Counted from the first letter of the stretch, positions 16,557 to 25,599 are shown. The stretch: 64,000 nucleotides of DNA from DATARH01 sp963712835 (GCA_963712835.1 CAVQJJ010000005.1:1-64000); one strand, 5' to 3'. Made by a program: numbers and translations. The notes: generated by a model not told the origin, from the letters alone.

Positions 16557-17192
16557 ATGGCGCGGCCGATCGTCTATGGCGCGGCGATGAGCCCTTATGT
16601 GTGGAGCGTGAGGCTCACGCTTGCCGAAAAGGGCATCGCGCACGAGCTGATCAGTGTCGGGGTCAGCGAGTTCCGCTCCGAGGCGCATCTCGCGCGCCAT
16701 CCGTTCGGCAAGATCCCCGCCTTCGAGCATGACGGGTTCATGCTTTACGAGACGCAGGCGATCATGCGCTATGTCGACGAGACATTTCCCGCGGCGCCGC
16801 TGCAGCCGATCGAGGTTCAGCCCTTTGCGCGGATGAACCAGATCATGGGGATCGTGGATTCCTACCTTACGCCCTGCTTGCTGATGGGCGTGCTGTTCCA
16901 GCGGTTTGTCGCGCCGCTGATAGGACGGACCTGCGATGAGAACGCCGTGACCGAAGCGCTGCCGCGCGTGCGGCTTTGCATCGGCGAAATCGCGCGCTTG
17001 GCGGGCGATCAGCCATTCCTGGCCGGCGACGCGGTGAGCCTCGCCGACCTGATGGTCATCCCGCAGCTCTCCTACTTCAAGAAATTGCCCGAGGGCGGAT
17101 CGCAATTCGCCGAATTGCCGGCGCTCGCGGCATGGGTGAACCGAATGGAAGCGCGGCAGAGCGTGCAGGTCACGCGGCCGCCTGAGAGCTGA
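16557..17192 (+). CDS. Glutathione S-transferase family protein
   Basis: This encodes 211 residues from ATG 16557, with GGGAGAA upstream. The N-terminal thioredoxin-like domain (residues 1-80) has SPYVWSVRLTLAEKG in place of the catalytic Ser/Cys segment, HPFGKIPAFEHDG with the cis-Pro, and YETQAIMRYVDE for the glutathione gamma-glutamyl site. The C-terminal helical domain contains DQPFLAGDAVSLADL. It probably conjugates glutathione to a reactive product. It is 75 bases after the second NtaA-type gene and may belong to the same operon, as seen in xenobiotic pathways. Confidence 0.88.
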   Translation: MARPIVYGAAMSPYVWSVRLTLAEKGIAHELISVGVSEFRSEAHLARHPFGKIPAFEHDGFMLYETQAIMRYVDETFPAAPLQPIEVQPFARMNQIMGIVDSYLTPCLLMGVLFQRFVAPLIGRTCDENAVTEALPRVRLCIGEIARLAGDQPFLAGDAVSLADLMVIPQLSYFKKLPEGGSQFAELPALAAWVNRMEARQSVQVTRPPES

Positions 17193-17342
17193 GCGCTATC
17201 CAGCGCCGTTTGAGCGCCGCTAACTATTTAGAAAAATTCCGCGCGTATTGTTCGCGATACTTTCGCGGCGGGTCTTGAAAGGCGCGGGAGCACCGCGCAC
17301 GTCTCTCAACCTGTTGGCGATATCGCCGTCGGACGTGAGACG

Positions 17343-17873
17343 ATGAGTGCGCTCGAAGTGGTGGCCAGGCCGGAATTCGGCAAAGCGGAGCTCGACTGGC
17401 TGACGCATCTTCGCCAGACCCGCGCGCATAGCGCGGGCGCTCCGGCCTTCACCCTGGTATTCCCCGGCGCGCAATCGGCCGACGAGGTCGTAAAGCATGT
17501 CGGCGAGACCTGCGCGGTGGTCTCACGCATCCGTTTCTGCCTGCGCTCGGCGATGATCGTGCCGGAGGCCAAGATGGGCCTCTACCACGTGTTCCTGGTG
17601 CCCGACGAAGGTTTCGGCGCGATCATCCGCCTGCACGAGCGGCTGCACACCGGTCCGCTGGCCTGTTGCCTGCACCCCGAGACGCCCTACATCCCGCATG
17701 TCACGGTCGCCAGCACCAAGGAATTCGACGCGGCCCGGCAGACCATGGCGCTGCTCAACGCCAAGGACCTGGCGATCGCCGGGCGCATCGACGAGGTCGA
17801 GGTGCACGAGCGCGATTCCGGGGTGCCGCGCTGCCTCGCCAAAGCGCCGCTGAAGCACGGGTTCTTTCATTGA
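17343..17873 (+). CDS. 2H-phosphoesterase / 2'-5' RNA ligase-like protein
   Basis: This encodes 176 residues from ATG 17343. The fold pattern of the 2H superfamily is visible: the first HxT position reads A35-F-T-L followed by VFPG, the second is HVTV at residues 119-122 after PETPYIP, and the C-terminus is short (VEVHERDSGVPR). Because the first catalytic His is Ala35, the protein may be inactive as a cyclic phosphodiesterase, or may bind RNA or a cyclic nucleotide without cleavage. It is transcribed alone, converging with the COQ9 gene. Family assignment is moderate. Confidence 0.7.
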   Translation: MSALEVVARPEFGKAELDWLTHLRQTRAHSAGAPAFTLVFPGAQSADEVVKHVGETCAVVSRIRFCLRSAMIVPEAKMGLYHVFLVPDEGFGAIIRLHERLHTGPLACCLHPETPYIPHVTVASTKEFDAARQTMALLNAKDLAIAGRIDEVEVHERDSGVPRCLAKAPLKHGFFH

Positions 17874-17945
17874 TCGAGTGCGGTCACGCCTCCGCGTGAC
17901 CTTACGGCGCCAGCCATATGCGCCGATGGAAATCGGCCGTCTCGA

Positions 17946-18581
17946 TTATCTTACCGGCCGGAACAAGCGGAACGGGTTCGGCAGGCGGTCGAACGCGGCG
18001 CCAAGGCGTTCGCGCGCTTCGCCGAGACGCGCGACATCGGCGAGGCGGCGATCGATAAAGGCAATTGTGTCGGCAAAGTCGTCGGAGCGGTCTTCGAGCC
18101 AATACATCAAGGTCGCGGTGTAGACACCGGCGAGCGTCGCGCGCTTGGTATAGAAGCTGAAATCGGTCGAGGCGTCGCCGGCGGCGTACCAGATGCCGTC
18201 GACCGTGTCGTAGAGCAAGCGCATGCCGAGCACCGCGTGCGGCGGCAGCGCCACTACGGAGAGCGCGCGGCGTACCGCCTCGCGCCATGGCGCGACGACC
18301 TCGAAGCGCAATGCGAGCGCCCGCTTGATGCGCGCCGCTGTGCCACCCTCGGGTGGCGACGCCTCGTACAAGTCGAGCATGCGCCGATCGGACCAGGCAC
18401 TGAACCCGGCGACAAGGTCAGGAGCGCCGCGCGGAAACAACGCCAGCGCCTCCTCGGCCGGCATGTTGAGTTGGCGCGCGGCGACGCGCAGCGCCGCATG
18501 CGACCAGCCGTCAAAGGCGATATCGGGCAGCATCGCCTCGATCAACCGATCGCGCTCGCGCTCGGCCAAGGGACTTTTCAT
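17946..18581 (-). CDS. COQ9-family protein
   Basis: This encodes 211 residues from ATG 18581. The N-terminal part resembles TetR-like helices (DRLIEAMLPDIAFDGWSHAALRVAARQLNM, a COQ9 hallmark), and the C-terminal part carries VDGIWYAAGDASTDFSFYTKRATLAGVYTATL with the Trp-Tyr and TDFSFYTKR signature. COQ9 binds lipids and supports ubiquinone biosynthesis, delivering intermediates to COQ7-type hydroxylases. It is the second gene of a def-COQ9 unit, separated by about 10 bases. The rpsU gene is nearby at 21028, with a monooxygenase gene in between. Confidence 0.9.
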   Translation of the reverse strand: MKSPLAERERDRLIEAMLPDIAFDGWSHAALRVAARQLNMPAEEALALFPRGAPDLVAGFSAWSDRRMLDLYEASPPEGGTAARIKRALALRFEVVAPWREAVRRALSVVALPPHAVLGMRLLYDTVDGIWYAAGDASTDFSFYTKRATLAGVYTATLMYWLEDRSDDFADTIAFIDRRLADVARLGEARERLGAAFDRLPNPFRLFRPVR

Positions 18582-18591
18582 CTGGGGCTTT

Positions 18592-19152
18592 TCACGACGT
18601 TTCGCCTTTGAGGAGCGCGGCGAGATCGATCGGATGACGCTGCAATTCCTCGGCATAGACCAAGAGGCGATGATCGGACATGCGCTGCGGGTAGAGGATG
18701 CCGTCGAGATGGTCGCATTCATGCTGCACGACGCGGGCGTGGAAGCCGGCCGCCTCGCGCTCGATCGGTTTCTTGTCGAGCCCCACACCGCGATAGCGCA
18801 CGCGCAGATGGCGCGGCACCGCGCCGCGCAGCCCCGGCACCGAGAGGCAGCCCTCCCAGCCGAGCGCCATCTCGTTGCCGACCGGCTCGACCACCGGATT
18901 GATCAGCACGGTCAGCGGCTGCTCACCGTCACCGGGCAAGTCGGTCGTGCGCTCGCCGCCGACAAAGAACGTCACGATGCGTTGCGCGGCATGCACCTGC
19001 GGCGCGGCAATGCCGGTGCCGCCGGCGTCTTCCATCGTCTCGAGCATGTCGTCGACGAGCTTCTTGACCCAGGGCGCGGCCGGGTCGTCGACTTCGGCGG
19101 CGCGGGCGCGCAGCACCGGATTGCCCATCTTGGCGATCTTCAGCAAGGCCAT
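18592..19152 (-). CDS. def: Peptide deformylase
   Basis: This encodes 186 residues from ATG 19152. All three deformylase motifs are present: GTGIAAPQ at residues 45-52, EGCLS at 100-104 (Cys102 a metal ligand), and HECDH at 144-148 (both His metal ligands and the catalytic Glu145). The enzyme removes the formyl group from nascent proteins in the cytoplasm. Motif 1 has Thr-Gly-Ile where many have Ile-Gly-Leu. No fmt gene follows, so this may be an extra deformylase rather than the main def-fmt copy. It is co-directional and tight with the COQ9 gene. Confidence 0.93.
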   Translation of the reverse strand: MALLKIAKMGNPVLRARAAEVDDPAAPWVKKLVDDMLETMEDAGGTGIAAPQVHAAQRIVTFFVGGERTTDLPGDGEQPLTVLINPVVEPVGNEMALGWEGCLSVPGLRGAVPRHLRVRYRGVGLDKKPIEREAAGFHARVVQHECDHLDGILYPQRMSDHRLLVYAEELQRHPIDLAALLKGETS

Positions 19153-19207
19153 GCGTTGAATATGAGACCGCTGCCCGGCGCGGTAAAGGCGCGGCGCTCG
19201 TTCCGGC

Positions 19208-20839
19208 TCAGCTCAATGCCAGCTTGCGGTAATTGTCCGCGGCGACGGCATCGCAATGCTCGCGAAACGCCGGATGACCGCCGCTGTAACGCATGATCTT
19301 CCGCGATTGCTTGCCCTCGACGTTGCGGTTGACGCCGGTCATCCATGAGTTGATCTCGTTCATCAAGAGCCCCTCGCCCAGCGCCCTGACGTGCTCGGTC
19401 CATTCGGCGACACCGGCGATGGTCGCCTCGACACGGGTCAGCCCACGCTGCTGTGCGAAGGCGACGAGATCGGTCACCCAGTCAACGCTGTATTCGGCGA
19501 CGCGCGGGAAATTGCCGAGCCCAGCGTGCGGTCCCACCACCATCAGCAGATTGGGGAAACCTTCGACAAAAACGCCGAGATAGGTCTGCGGCCCGTCCTT
19601 CCAGACCTCTTTCAGCCGCTGCCCGTCGCTGCCCGCGATGTCGATGCGGTCGAAAGCGCCGGTAATCGCGTCGAACCCTGTCGCATAGATGATGATGTCG
19701 AATTCGTATTCGCGCTCAATCGTCTTGATGCCGCGAGGCGTGATGCACTCGATCGGCGTCTCGTTGATGTCGACGAGCGTGACGTTCGGCTGATTGTAGA
19801 CCTCGAAGTAGCCGCCCTCGAGCGGCACCCGGCGCGTTCCGAAGCCGTGGTTTTTCGGGATCAGTTTTTCGGCGATGGCCGGGTCCTTGACCCGCTGACG
19901 GATTTTCTTGGCGACGAAATCGGAGATCAGCCTGTTGGCCGCGCGGTCCGTCAGGATGTCGCGGAAATTACCCTGCCAAATGCCAAAGCCAGGCTCGCCA
20001 TAGAGCTTCTCCCAGAAGGCCTCGCGTTCCTCTTGTGTCACCTCGAAGGTGCCGCGCGGATCGGGCGCATGGATGAAGCAGCCGGGGGTGTCGCTGCAGC
20101 GCGCGAAAATCTCCGAATAATGGGCGCGAATGTCCCGCATCTCCTCGGCCGGGATCTTCGCGTTGTGCAGCGGGGCCGCCCAGTTGGGGGTGCGCTGGAA
20201 TACGGTCAGCTCGCCGACGCTCCGGGCGATCGTCTGGATCGTCTGGATGGCGGTTGCGCCGGTGCCGATGATTCCCACGCGCTTGCCGGCGAAATCGATC
20301 GGCTGCTTCGGCCAATAGTGCGTGTGGCAGGATTGGCCTTCGAAGCTGTCGATGCCGGGGATCGTCGGCATGGTCGGGGCTGAAAGCACCCCGATCGCGG
20401 TGATCAGGAAGCGGCTCGTGTAGCGCCGGCCGTCACCGAGCAGGATCTCCCAGAAGCGGGTATCGTCGTCGTAATGCGCGGCGGTGACGCAACTGTTGAA
20501 CTGGATGTCGCGCCGCAGGTCGAACTTGTCGGTGACGTGGTTGAGATAGCGCTCGGTCTCGGGCTGGCCGGCGAAGCGCTCTTGCCAATCCCATTCATTG
20601 AGCAGCTCACGCGAGAACGAATAGCCGTAGGTGTGGCTTTCGGAATCGAAGCGGGCGCCGGGATAGCGGTTCCAGTACCAGGTACCGCCCACGCCCGTAC
20701 CCGCCTCGAACGCCCGCACCTTGAGACCGAGTTGGCGCAGCTTGTAGAGCTGATAAAGCCCGGAGACGCCGGCGCCGATGACGATGGCGTCAAATTCGGG
20801 AGTAGCGTGCGCTTCGGCTATGGGGGCGACTGCGGCCAT
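19208..20839 (-). CDS. Baeyer-Villiger-type flavin monooxygenase
   Basis: This encodes 543 residues from ATG 20839 (GAGGGAAACC upstream; an in-frame TTG at 20851 is less likely). Two Rossmann motifs are present: GAGVSGLYQLYKLRQLG near residue 25 for FAD, and GTGATAIQTIQTIA near residue 190 for NADPH. Between them is the type I BVMO fingerprint FEGQSCHTHYWP. GGTWYWNRYPGARFDSES is also typical. The enzyme probably inserts oxygen into a ketone to give an ester or lactone. It stands between def and rpsU without an obvious pathway partner; the substrate is unknown. Confidence 0.92.
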   Translation of the reverse strand: MAAVAPIAEAHATPEFDAIVIGAGVSGLYQLYKLRQLGLKVRAFEAGTGVGGTWYWNRYPGARFDSESHTYGYSFSRELLNEWDWQERFAGQPETERYLNHVTDKFDLRRDIQFNSCVTAAHYDDDTRFWEILLGDGRRYTSRFLITAIGVLSAPTMPTIPGIDSFEGQSCHTHYWPKQPIDFAGKRVGIIGTGATAIQTIQTIARSVGELTVFQRTPNWAAPLHNAKIPAEEMRDIRAHYSEIFARCSDTPGCFIHAPDPRGTFEVTQEEREAFWEKLYGEPGFGIWQGNFRDILTDRAANRLISDFVAKKIRQRVKDPAIAEKLIPKNHGFGTRRVPLEGGYFEVYNQPNVTLVDINETPIECITPRGIKTIEREYEFDIIIYATGFDAITGAFDRIDIAGSDGQRLKEVWKDGPQTYLGVFVEGFPNLLMVVGPHAGLGNFPRVAEYSVDWVTDLVAFAQQRGLTRVEATIAGVAEWTEHVRALGEGLLMNEINSWMTGVNRNVEGKQSRKIMRYSGGHPAFREHCDAVAADNYRKLALS

Positions 20840-21027
20840 GGTTTCCCTCAATGAAAATCGTAAGCCAGCGCTATTATTTTCCGGTCTTTCAGCCGTGTTG
20901 GCAACCGCTGTTCGCGCATGGGGCCATGATCGGAAATCCCGCCAGGGCGCCCGGTCCGCTTCACAGAGCGAAACGAAGGTGCTAGGTTGCCGGGCCCTTA
21001 CCGGTTCAATTGCGGAGTAACGCGCCC

Positions 21028-21231
21028 GTGCAAGTCCTCGTTCGCGACAACAACGTCGATCAGGCTCTTCGAGCCCTGAAGAAAAAAATGCAGCGCGAGG
21101 GCGTGTTCCGGGAAATGAAGCTCAGGCGGAATTATGAGAAGCCGTCGGAGCGCCGCGCCCGCGAAAAGGCCGAAGCCGTGCGCCGCTACCGCAAGCTGCT
21201 GCGCAAGCGCATGGAGCGCGAGGGTTACTAA
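21028..21231 (+). CDS. rpsU: 30S ribosomal protein S21
   Basis: This encodes 67 residues from GTG 21028, with GGAG about 10 nt upstream. The sequence is typical S21: VLVRDNNVDQALRALKKKMQ, VFREMKLRRNYEKPSERRAR, then a basic tail RKLLRKRMEREGY. It is a small-subunit protein needed for translation initiation. It is monocistronic here. An inverted-repeat element of family R4 follows the stop. Confidence 0.95.
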   Translation: MQVLVRDNNVDQALRALKKKMQREGVFREMKLRRNYEKPSERRAREKAEAVRRYRKLLRKRMEREGY

Positions 21232-21255
21232 GCCTCAGCGGCCCCTTAAAGGGCT

Positions 21256-21294
21256 GTCATTGTGAGCGGAGCGAAGCAATCTCGCTCAGCTCTT
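21256..21294. repeat. Intergenic repeat, family R4 (copy 1, partial)
   Basis: The text GTCATTGTGAGCGGAGCGAA followed by GCAATCTCGCT resembles the longer R4 elements at 27040-27114 and 39823-39911. Only the left half is clear here. It lies between converging rpsU and the ABC binding protein gene. Confidence 0.6.
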
Positions 21295-21318
21295 AGTGTA
21301 CCCCGAGCCTCCGCCCGG

Positions 21319-22284
21319 TCACTCGATGACCCGGTCGGCGCGGACGGCTAGATCGGGCGGAATGGTCCAGCCGAGCTTTGCCGCGGTTTGGGCATTGATG
21401 ACCAACTCGAATTCCTCCGGCTGCTCGATCGGCAGATCGGCCGGCTTGGCGCCTTTGAGGATGCGGTCGACGTAATAGGCGGTGCGCCGCATCAGCCCGG
21501 CGCGCTTAGCGCCATAGCTCAGCAGCCCGCCGGCATCGGTGAAATCGGCCCAGTCCGAGACCACCGGCAAGCTGTCCTGCATCGCCAGCGGCACGATCTT
21601 GTCCTGGAAGCCGGTGAAAATCGGCTGGACGATCACCGCCTCGCAACCCTGCTGCTTCATCTGATCGAAGATCGCCTGATCGATCGCCTGCGGGCCGTCG
21701 ATCATTCGGATCGTCAGCGCAATGCCCAACCGGTCAGCGGCGGTCTGAGTTTCGTGTGCGAAGGTCGCGCCATTCGGGTCCCGCGTCGATCCGAGAAACC
21801 CGACGGTATGTAAACCCGGCCTGATCTGGCGCAGCAGATCGAGGCGCTTACCCGCCAGATCGGTCATCAGCAGCGACACGCCAGTGATGTTGCCTCCGGG
21901 GTGCGACAGGCTGGACACCAGGCCGGTAGCGAGCGCATTGGCCGTGTACATCACGATCGGTATTGTCTGCGTCGCCTCCTTGGCAACGTGGATTGCCGGC
22001 GTCGCCACGGCAACGAGAATGTCTACCGGCTCGGCTACCATCTTCGCCGCCGCCGCGCGGGCGGCAGTCGGATCGCCGGCTATGAGATGCGGCTCGATCC
22101 GGTAGTTCCGGCCTTCGACGTAACCGAACTGGGTCATCCCCTTACGGAAATTGTCGAGGTCTGCCGTCGAGTTCGGTGGAAACCAGCTCAGAAAGCCGAT
22201 CTTGACTTCGTTGACGTTCGCCGCGGCAGGCAGCGCCGCAACAAGCACGCCACAGAGACCGAACCAGAATTCGCGCCGATCCAT
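21319..22284 (-). CDS. ABC transporter substrate-binding protein (ABC_sub_bind type)
   Basis: This encodes about 321 residues from ATG 22284. A signal peptide is visible: MDRREFWFGLCGVLVAALPAAA, a twin-arginine-like start. The mature protein has the two-lobe pattern of the PF04392-type binding proteins common in rhizobia (VKIGFLSWFPPN, DPTAARAAAAKMVAEPVDILVAV, DLPIEQPEEFELVINAQTAAKLG). No permease or ATPase gene is adjacent, so it is an orphan binding protein. The ligand is unknown. It is located just downstream of pntB on the same strand but probably separately transcribed. Confidence 0.9.
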   Translation of the reverse strand: MDRREFWFGLCGVLVAALPAAANVNEVKIGFLSWFPPNSTADLDNFRKGMTQFGYVEGRNYRIEPHLIAGDPTAARAAAAKMVAEPVDILVAVATPAIHVAKEATQTIPIVMYTANALATGLVSSLSHPGGNITGVSLLMTDLAGKRLDLLRQIRPGLHTVGFLGSTRDPNGATFAHETQTAADRLGIALTIRMIDGPQAIDQAIFDQMKQQGCEAVIVQPIFTGFQDKIVPLAMQDSLPVVSDWADFTDAGGLLSYGAKRAGLMRRTAYYVDRILKGAKPADLPIEQPEEFELVINAQTAAKLGWTIPPDLAVRADRVIE

Positions 22285-22318
22285 CAGCACTTTAAAAGAC
22301 CTGCTTCGGCCACCATGC

Positions 22319-23716
22319 CTACTCCAGCGACTTGACGATTTCGTCGCACATCTTCTTGGCGTCGCCGAACAGCATCATCGTGTTGTCGCGGAAGAACAGC
22401 TCGTTGTCTACGCCGGCGTAACCGGAGGCCATCGAGCGCTTGACGAAGAGCACCGTGCGCGCGCGTTCGACATCGAGGATCGGCATGCCGTAGATCGGCG
22501 ACGAGGGATCGGTCTTGGCCGCCGGGTTGGTGACGTCGTTGGCGCCGATCACGAAGGCGACATCGGTCGAGGCGAAGTCGCGATTGATCTCCTCAAGCTC
22601 CTTGACGTCGTCATAAGGCACGTTGGCCTCGGCGAGCAGCACGTTCATATGGCCCGGCATGCGGCCCGCGACCGGGTGGATCGCATACTCGACCTTGACC
22701 CCGTCCTTCTTCAGGAGGTCGGCCATCGCCTTCAGTGCATGCTGCGCCTGCGCCACCGCCATGCCGTAGCCCGGCACGATGATCACCGAGCCGGCATTCT
22801 TCATGATGAAGGCGGCATCCTCGGCGCTGCCCGACTTGACCATGCGGTCGCCGGCACCGGGTCCGCCGACCGCGGCCGCGCCACCCTCGGTGCCGAACCC
22901 ACCTAGGATCACGTTGAAGATCGAGCGGTTCATCCCCTTGCACATGATGTAGCTGAGGATCGCGCCCGACGAGCCGACGAGGCCACCAGTGATGATCAAC
23001 AGGCTGTTCGACAGCGTGAAGCCGATACCGCAGGCCGCCCAGCCGGAATACGAGTTCAGCATCGAGATGACGACCGGCATGTCGGCGCCACCGATCGGCA
23101 CGATAAGCAGGAAGCCGAACGCGAAGGACAGCAGCACCAACAGCCCGAAGACGACCGGGCTTTCGCTCGCCACGAAAATCACGATCAGGAAGATCAGCAC
23201 CGCCGCAAGCATGGCGTTGAGCAGATGCTGTCCCCGGAAGACCAGCGGCGCGCCCGAGACAAGGCCCTGCAGCTTGGCGAAGGCGACGACCGCACCGGTA
23301 AAGGTGATTCCGCCGATCACCAGGCCGATCGCCATCTCGATAAGGCTCTCCGGGTGAATCGCGCCCTTGATGCCAATGCCGTAGGCTTGCGGGTCGGCAA
23401 ACGCGGCGCAGGCGACGCAGACCGCGGAAAGACCGACAAGGCTGTGGAACGCCGCCACCAGCTGCGGCAGCGCGGTCATGCGGATGCGCCATGAAATCGC
23501 GGTGCCGATCGCGCCGCCGATGATAAGGCCGAGGATGATCAGCCAATAGCTGACCACCTGCGGCGTCGCCAGCGTGGTCAGGATCGCGATCACCATGCCG
23601 GCGATGCCGTACATGTTGCCGCCGCGCGCCGTTTCCGGCGACGACAGACCGCGCAACGCCATGATGAAACAGATCGAGGCGATCAGGTAGAGAAAGGCGG
23701 AATAGCTTTCGCCCAC
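22319..23716 (-). CDS. pntB: NAD(P) transhydrogenase subunit beta
   Basis: This encodes 465 residues from GTG 23716, matching the usual PntB length. It has about eight to nine membrane helices in the N-terminal half and a C-terminal NADP(H)-binding domain with VIIVPGYGMAVAQAQHAL, HPVAGRMPGHMNVLLAEANVPYD, IGANDVTNPAAKTDPSSPI and VLFVKRSMASGYAGVDN. With PntAA and PntAB it forms the inner-membrane complex that uses the proton gradient to reduce NADP+ with NADH. It is the last gene of the three-gene pnt operon; all three genes look intact. Confidence 0.96.
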   Translation of the reverse strand: MGESYSAFLYLIASICFIMALRGLSSPETARGGNMYGIAGMVIAILTTLATPQVVSYWLIILGLIIGGAIGTAISWRIRMTALPQLVAAFHSLVGLSAVCVACAAFADPQAYGIGIKGAIHPESLIEMAIGLVIGGITFTGAVVAFAKLQGLVSGAPLVFRGQHLLNAMLAAVLIFLIVIFVASESPVVFGLLVLLSFAFGFLLIVPIGGADMPVVISMLNSYSGWAACGIGFTLSNSLLIITGGLVGSSGAILSYIMCKGMNRSIFNVILGGFGTEGGAAAVGGPGAGDRMVKSGSAEDAAFIMKNAGSVIIVPGYGMAVAQAQHALKAMADLLKKDGVKVEYAIHPVAGRMPGHMNVLLAEANVPYDDVKELEEINRDFASTDVAFVIGANDVTNPAAKTDPSSPIYGMPILDVERARTVLFVKRSMASGYAGVDNELFFRDNTMMLFGDAKKMCDEIVKSLE

Positions 23717-23735
23717 TTTTTGTTCTTTCCGTCGG

Positions 23736-24143
23736 TTATTTCTTGCGCTGGAACATCTGCAGCATGCGCTGGGTGACGATAAAGCCGCCGAAGATGTTGA
23801 CCGCGGCCAACGCAACCGCGACGAAACCCATGATCTTCGCAAAGCTGATGCCGTGCGGCCCGGCGGCGATCAGCGCGCCGACGATGATCACGCTGGAGAT
23901 CGCGTTGGTGACGCTCATCAGCGGCGAATGCAGCGCCGGCGTGACGCGCCAGACGACGTAATAGCCGACGAACACCGCCAGCACGAAGACGGTCAGCTCA
24001 AAGACGAAAGGCGGCCCGCCGTGCACCACCGGCGGCGGCAGCGACGACAATTGCTGCGCGAGCCGGTCGAGGTTTGCTGCCAGGGAATGGGCGTCGCCGG
24101 CTAGTTCGCCGGCAGCCTGGGCAAGCGAGGCGGGGTCCGCCAT
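23736..24143 (-). CDS. pntA2: NAD(P) transhydrogenase subunit alpha, membrane part (PntAB)
   Basis: This encodes 135 residues from ATG 24143, with GGAGGAATC directly upstream. Residues 1-45 are a soluble Ala/Leu-rich lead, then three to four membrane helices (FVFELTVFVLAVFVGYYVVW, ITNAISSVIIVGALIAAG-like, IMGFVAVALAAVNIFGGF) with the conserved HSPLMSVTNAISS loop. It is the separate dII part of the alpha subunit, as usual in alphaproteobacteria. Spacing to the flanking pnt genes is 10 and about 20 bases. Confidence 0.95.
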   Translation of the reverse strand: MADPASLAQAAGELAGDAHSLAANLDRLAQQLSSLPPPVVHGGPPFVFELTVFVLAVFVGYYVVWRVTPALHSPLMSVTNAISSVIIVGALIAAGPHGISFAKIMGFVAVALAAVNIFGGFIVTQRMLQMFQRKK

Positions 24144-24153
24144 GATTCCTCCG

Positions 24154-25317
24154 TCAGCCGGCCGCCGGGGCGGGTGCCGGCGCTGGTGATGGCGCCAGGG
24201 CCGGATTGACCACGGCACCGTCCAGTGTCAACAGCGCCGCCTTGATGATCTCGTCACCGGTATCGATCTTGAGCCCGTTTTCCCTGTCGACGATCAGCGG
24301 CAGAAACGCCGACAGGTTGCGGGCGTAGAGCAAGCTGGCATCGACCGGGATATGCGCCGGCGCGTTGGCGTAGCCGATGATCCTGACGCCGCCGGCGGTC
24401 GTCACGGTTTCCTCGGGCTTGCTGCCTTCGACATTGCCGCCCGACTCGACCGCGATATCGGCGACCACCGAGCCCGGCGCCAGCGCGGCCAGCATCTCTC
24501 CGGTCAGCAGGATCGGCGCCTTGCGGCCGGGGATTAGCGCGGTGCAAATCACGATGTCGATGCGCTTCAGGGCATCGGTGATCATCTGGCGCTGGCGGCG
24601 CTGAAAGTCCTCGCCCATCTCGCGGGCGTAGCCGCCGGCGGTCTCGGCGCCCTTCATCGCCTCTTCGTCGACCATGAGGAAATTGGCGCCGAGGCTTTCG
24701 ACCTGTTCCTTGGCGGCGGCGCGCACATCGGTCGCGAAAACCACGCCGCCAAGCCGGCGCGCGGTGGCGATCGCCTGCAAGCCGGCGACCCCGGCGCCCA
24801 TCACCAGCACCCGCGCCGCCTTGATGGTGCCGGCCGCGGTCATCATCATCGGCATCGCCCGGCCGAATTCGGCGGCGGCATCGACGGCGGCCTTGTAGCC
24901 CGCGAGGTTGGCCTGCGACGACAGCACGTCCATCGCCTGGGCGCGGGTGATGCGCGGCACCAGCTCCATCGAGATCGCGGTAATGCCGGAGCTGGCGTAG
25001 GCCTCGACCTCATCCTTGTGCTCGAGCGGCGCCAGGAGACCGACCAGCACCGCGCCCTTCTTCATCAGCGACAGTTCGTCGGGCTCCGGGCGCTGAACCT
25101 TCAGAATGATGTCGGCATCGGCAAGCGCGGCGGCCGCGTCGGGAGCGATCGTCGCGCCGGCGGCCTCGTACGCGCTGTCGACAAGGAAAGCGCCCGCGCC
25201 CGCGCCCGCCTCGACAGCGACGTCGAAGCCCAGCCCTTTCATCTGCTTGACCGTGTCGGGCGAGGCAGCGACCCGCCGCTCGAACGCGCGTCTTTCCTTG
25301 ACGATGGCGATCTTCAT
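24154..25317 (-). CDS. pntA1: NAD(P) transhydrogenase subunit alpha, NAD-binding part (PntAA)
   Basis: This encodes 387 residues from ATG 25317; the longer upstream frame is not supported. It opens MKIAIVKERRAFERRVAASPDTVKQ, the alanine dehydrogenase/PntA start. The dinucleotide fold motif is VLVMGAGVAGLQAIATARRLG, and VVADIAVESGGNVEGSKP is also characteristic. The C-terminus ends in a Pro/Ala tail. It is the peripheral dI domain that binds NAD(H) and donates hydride to PntB. It is the first gene of pntAA-pntAB-pntB. Confidence 0.95.
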   Translation of the reverse strand: MKIAIVKERRAFERRVAASPDTVKQMKGLGFDVAVEAGAGAGAFLVDSAYEAAGATIAPDAAAALADADIILKVQRPEPDELSLMKKGAVLVGLLAPLEHKDEVEAYASSGITAISMELVPRITRAQAMDVLSSQANLAGYKAAVDAAAEFGRAMPMMMTAAGTIKAARVLVMGAGVAGLQAIATARRLGGVVFATDVRAAAKEQVESLGANFLMVDEEAMKGAETAGGYAREMGEDFQRRQRQMITDALKRIDIVICTALIPGRKAPILLTGEMLAALAPGSVVADIAVESGGNVEGSKPEETVTTAGGVRIIGYANAPAHIPVDASLLYARNLSAFLPLIVDRENGLKIDTGDEIIKAALLTLDGAVVNPALAPSPAPAPAPAAG

Positions 25318-25574
25318 CGCGCGCGACGGTCCTCTATCGGCGGTGGCGGCGGCAAGCCCGCACAATGCCGCGGAGCGAATTAATTGTGAAGTGCGCACAG
25401 GACGTTGCAGCCGCGACGCCTGCCATGCTTCCGACTTAATTCGCCTGCATGGTAGGATTTGCCGGTCTCCGCCGTGAGCCGACGGCGGCACGAGGCCACA
25501 TGGTCGAGCGCCGGCCGCGGCCGGCGGTTTGTATGATTGTTGCAGGCGACGTGCGCGAAGAGTTGGTGCCCCCC

Positions 25575-25599
25575 GGAATAATCTCGAGGCCCCTCCGTT
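25575..25599 (+). promoter_or_regulatory. Possible ECF-type promoter upstream of sigma factor gene
   Basis: GGAAT at 25575-25579, then 16 bases, then CGTT at 25596-25599. This is one base from the GGAAC-N16/17-CGTT pattern recognised by alphaproteobacterial stress ECF sigma factors. It lies about 50 bases before the sigma gene and could give autoregulation. It is seen by eye only. Confidence 0.4.

Noticed and set aside
15060..17105. 681-codon open frame antisense to the second monooxygenase and GST genes
   Set aside because: It covers two well-supported genes, has shadow-type composition and no recognisable domain.
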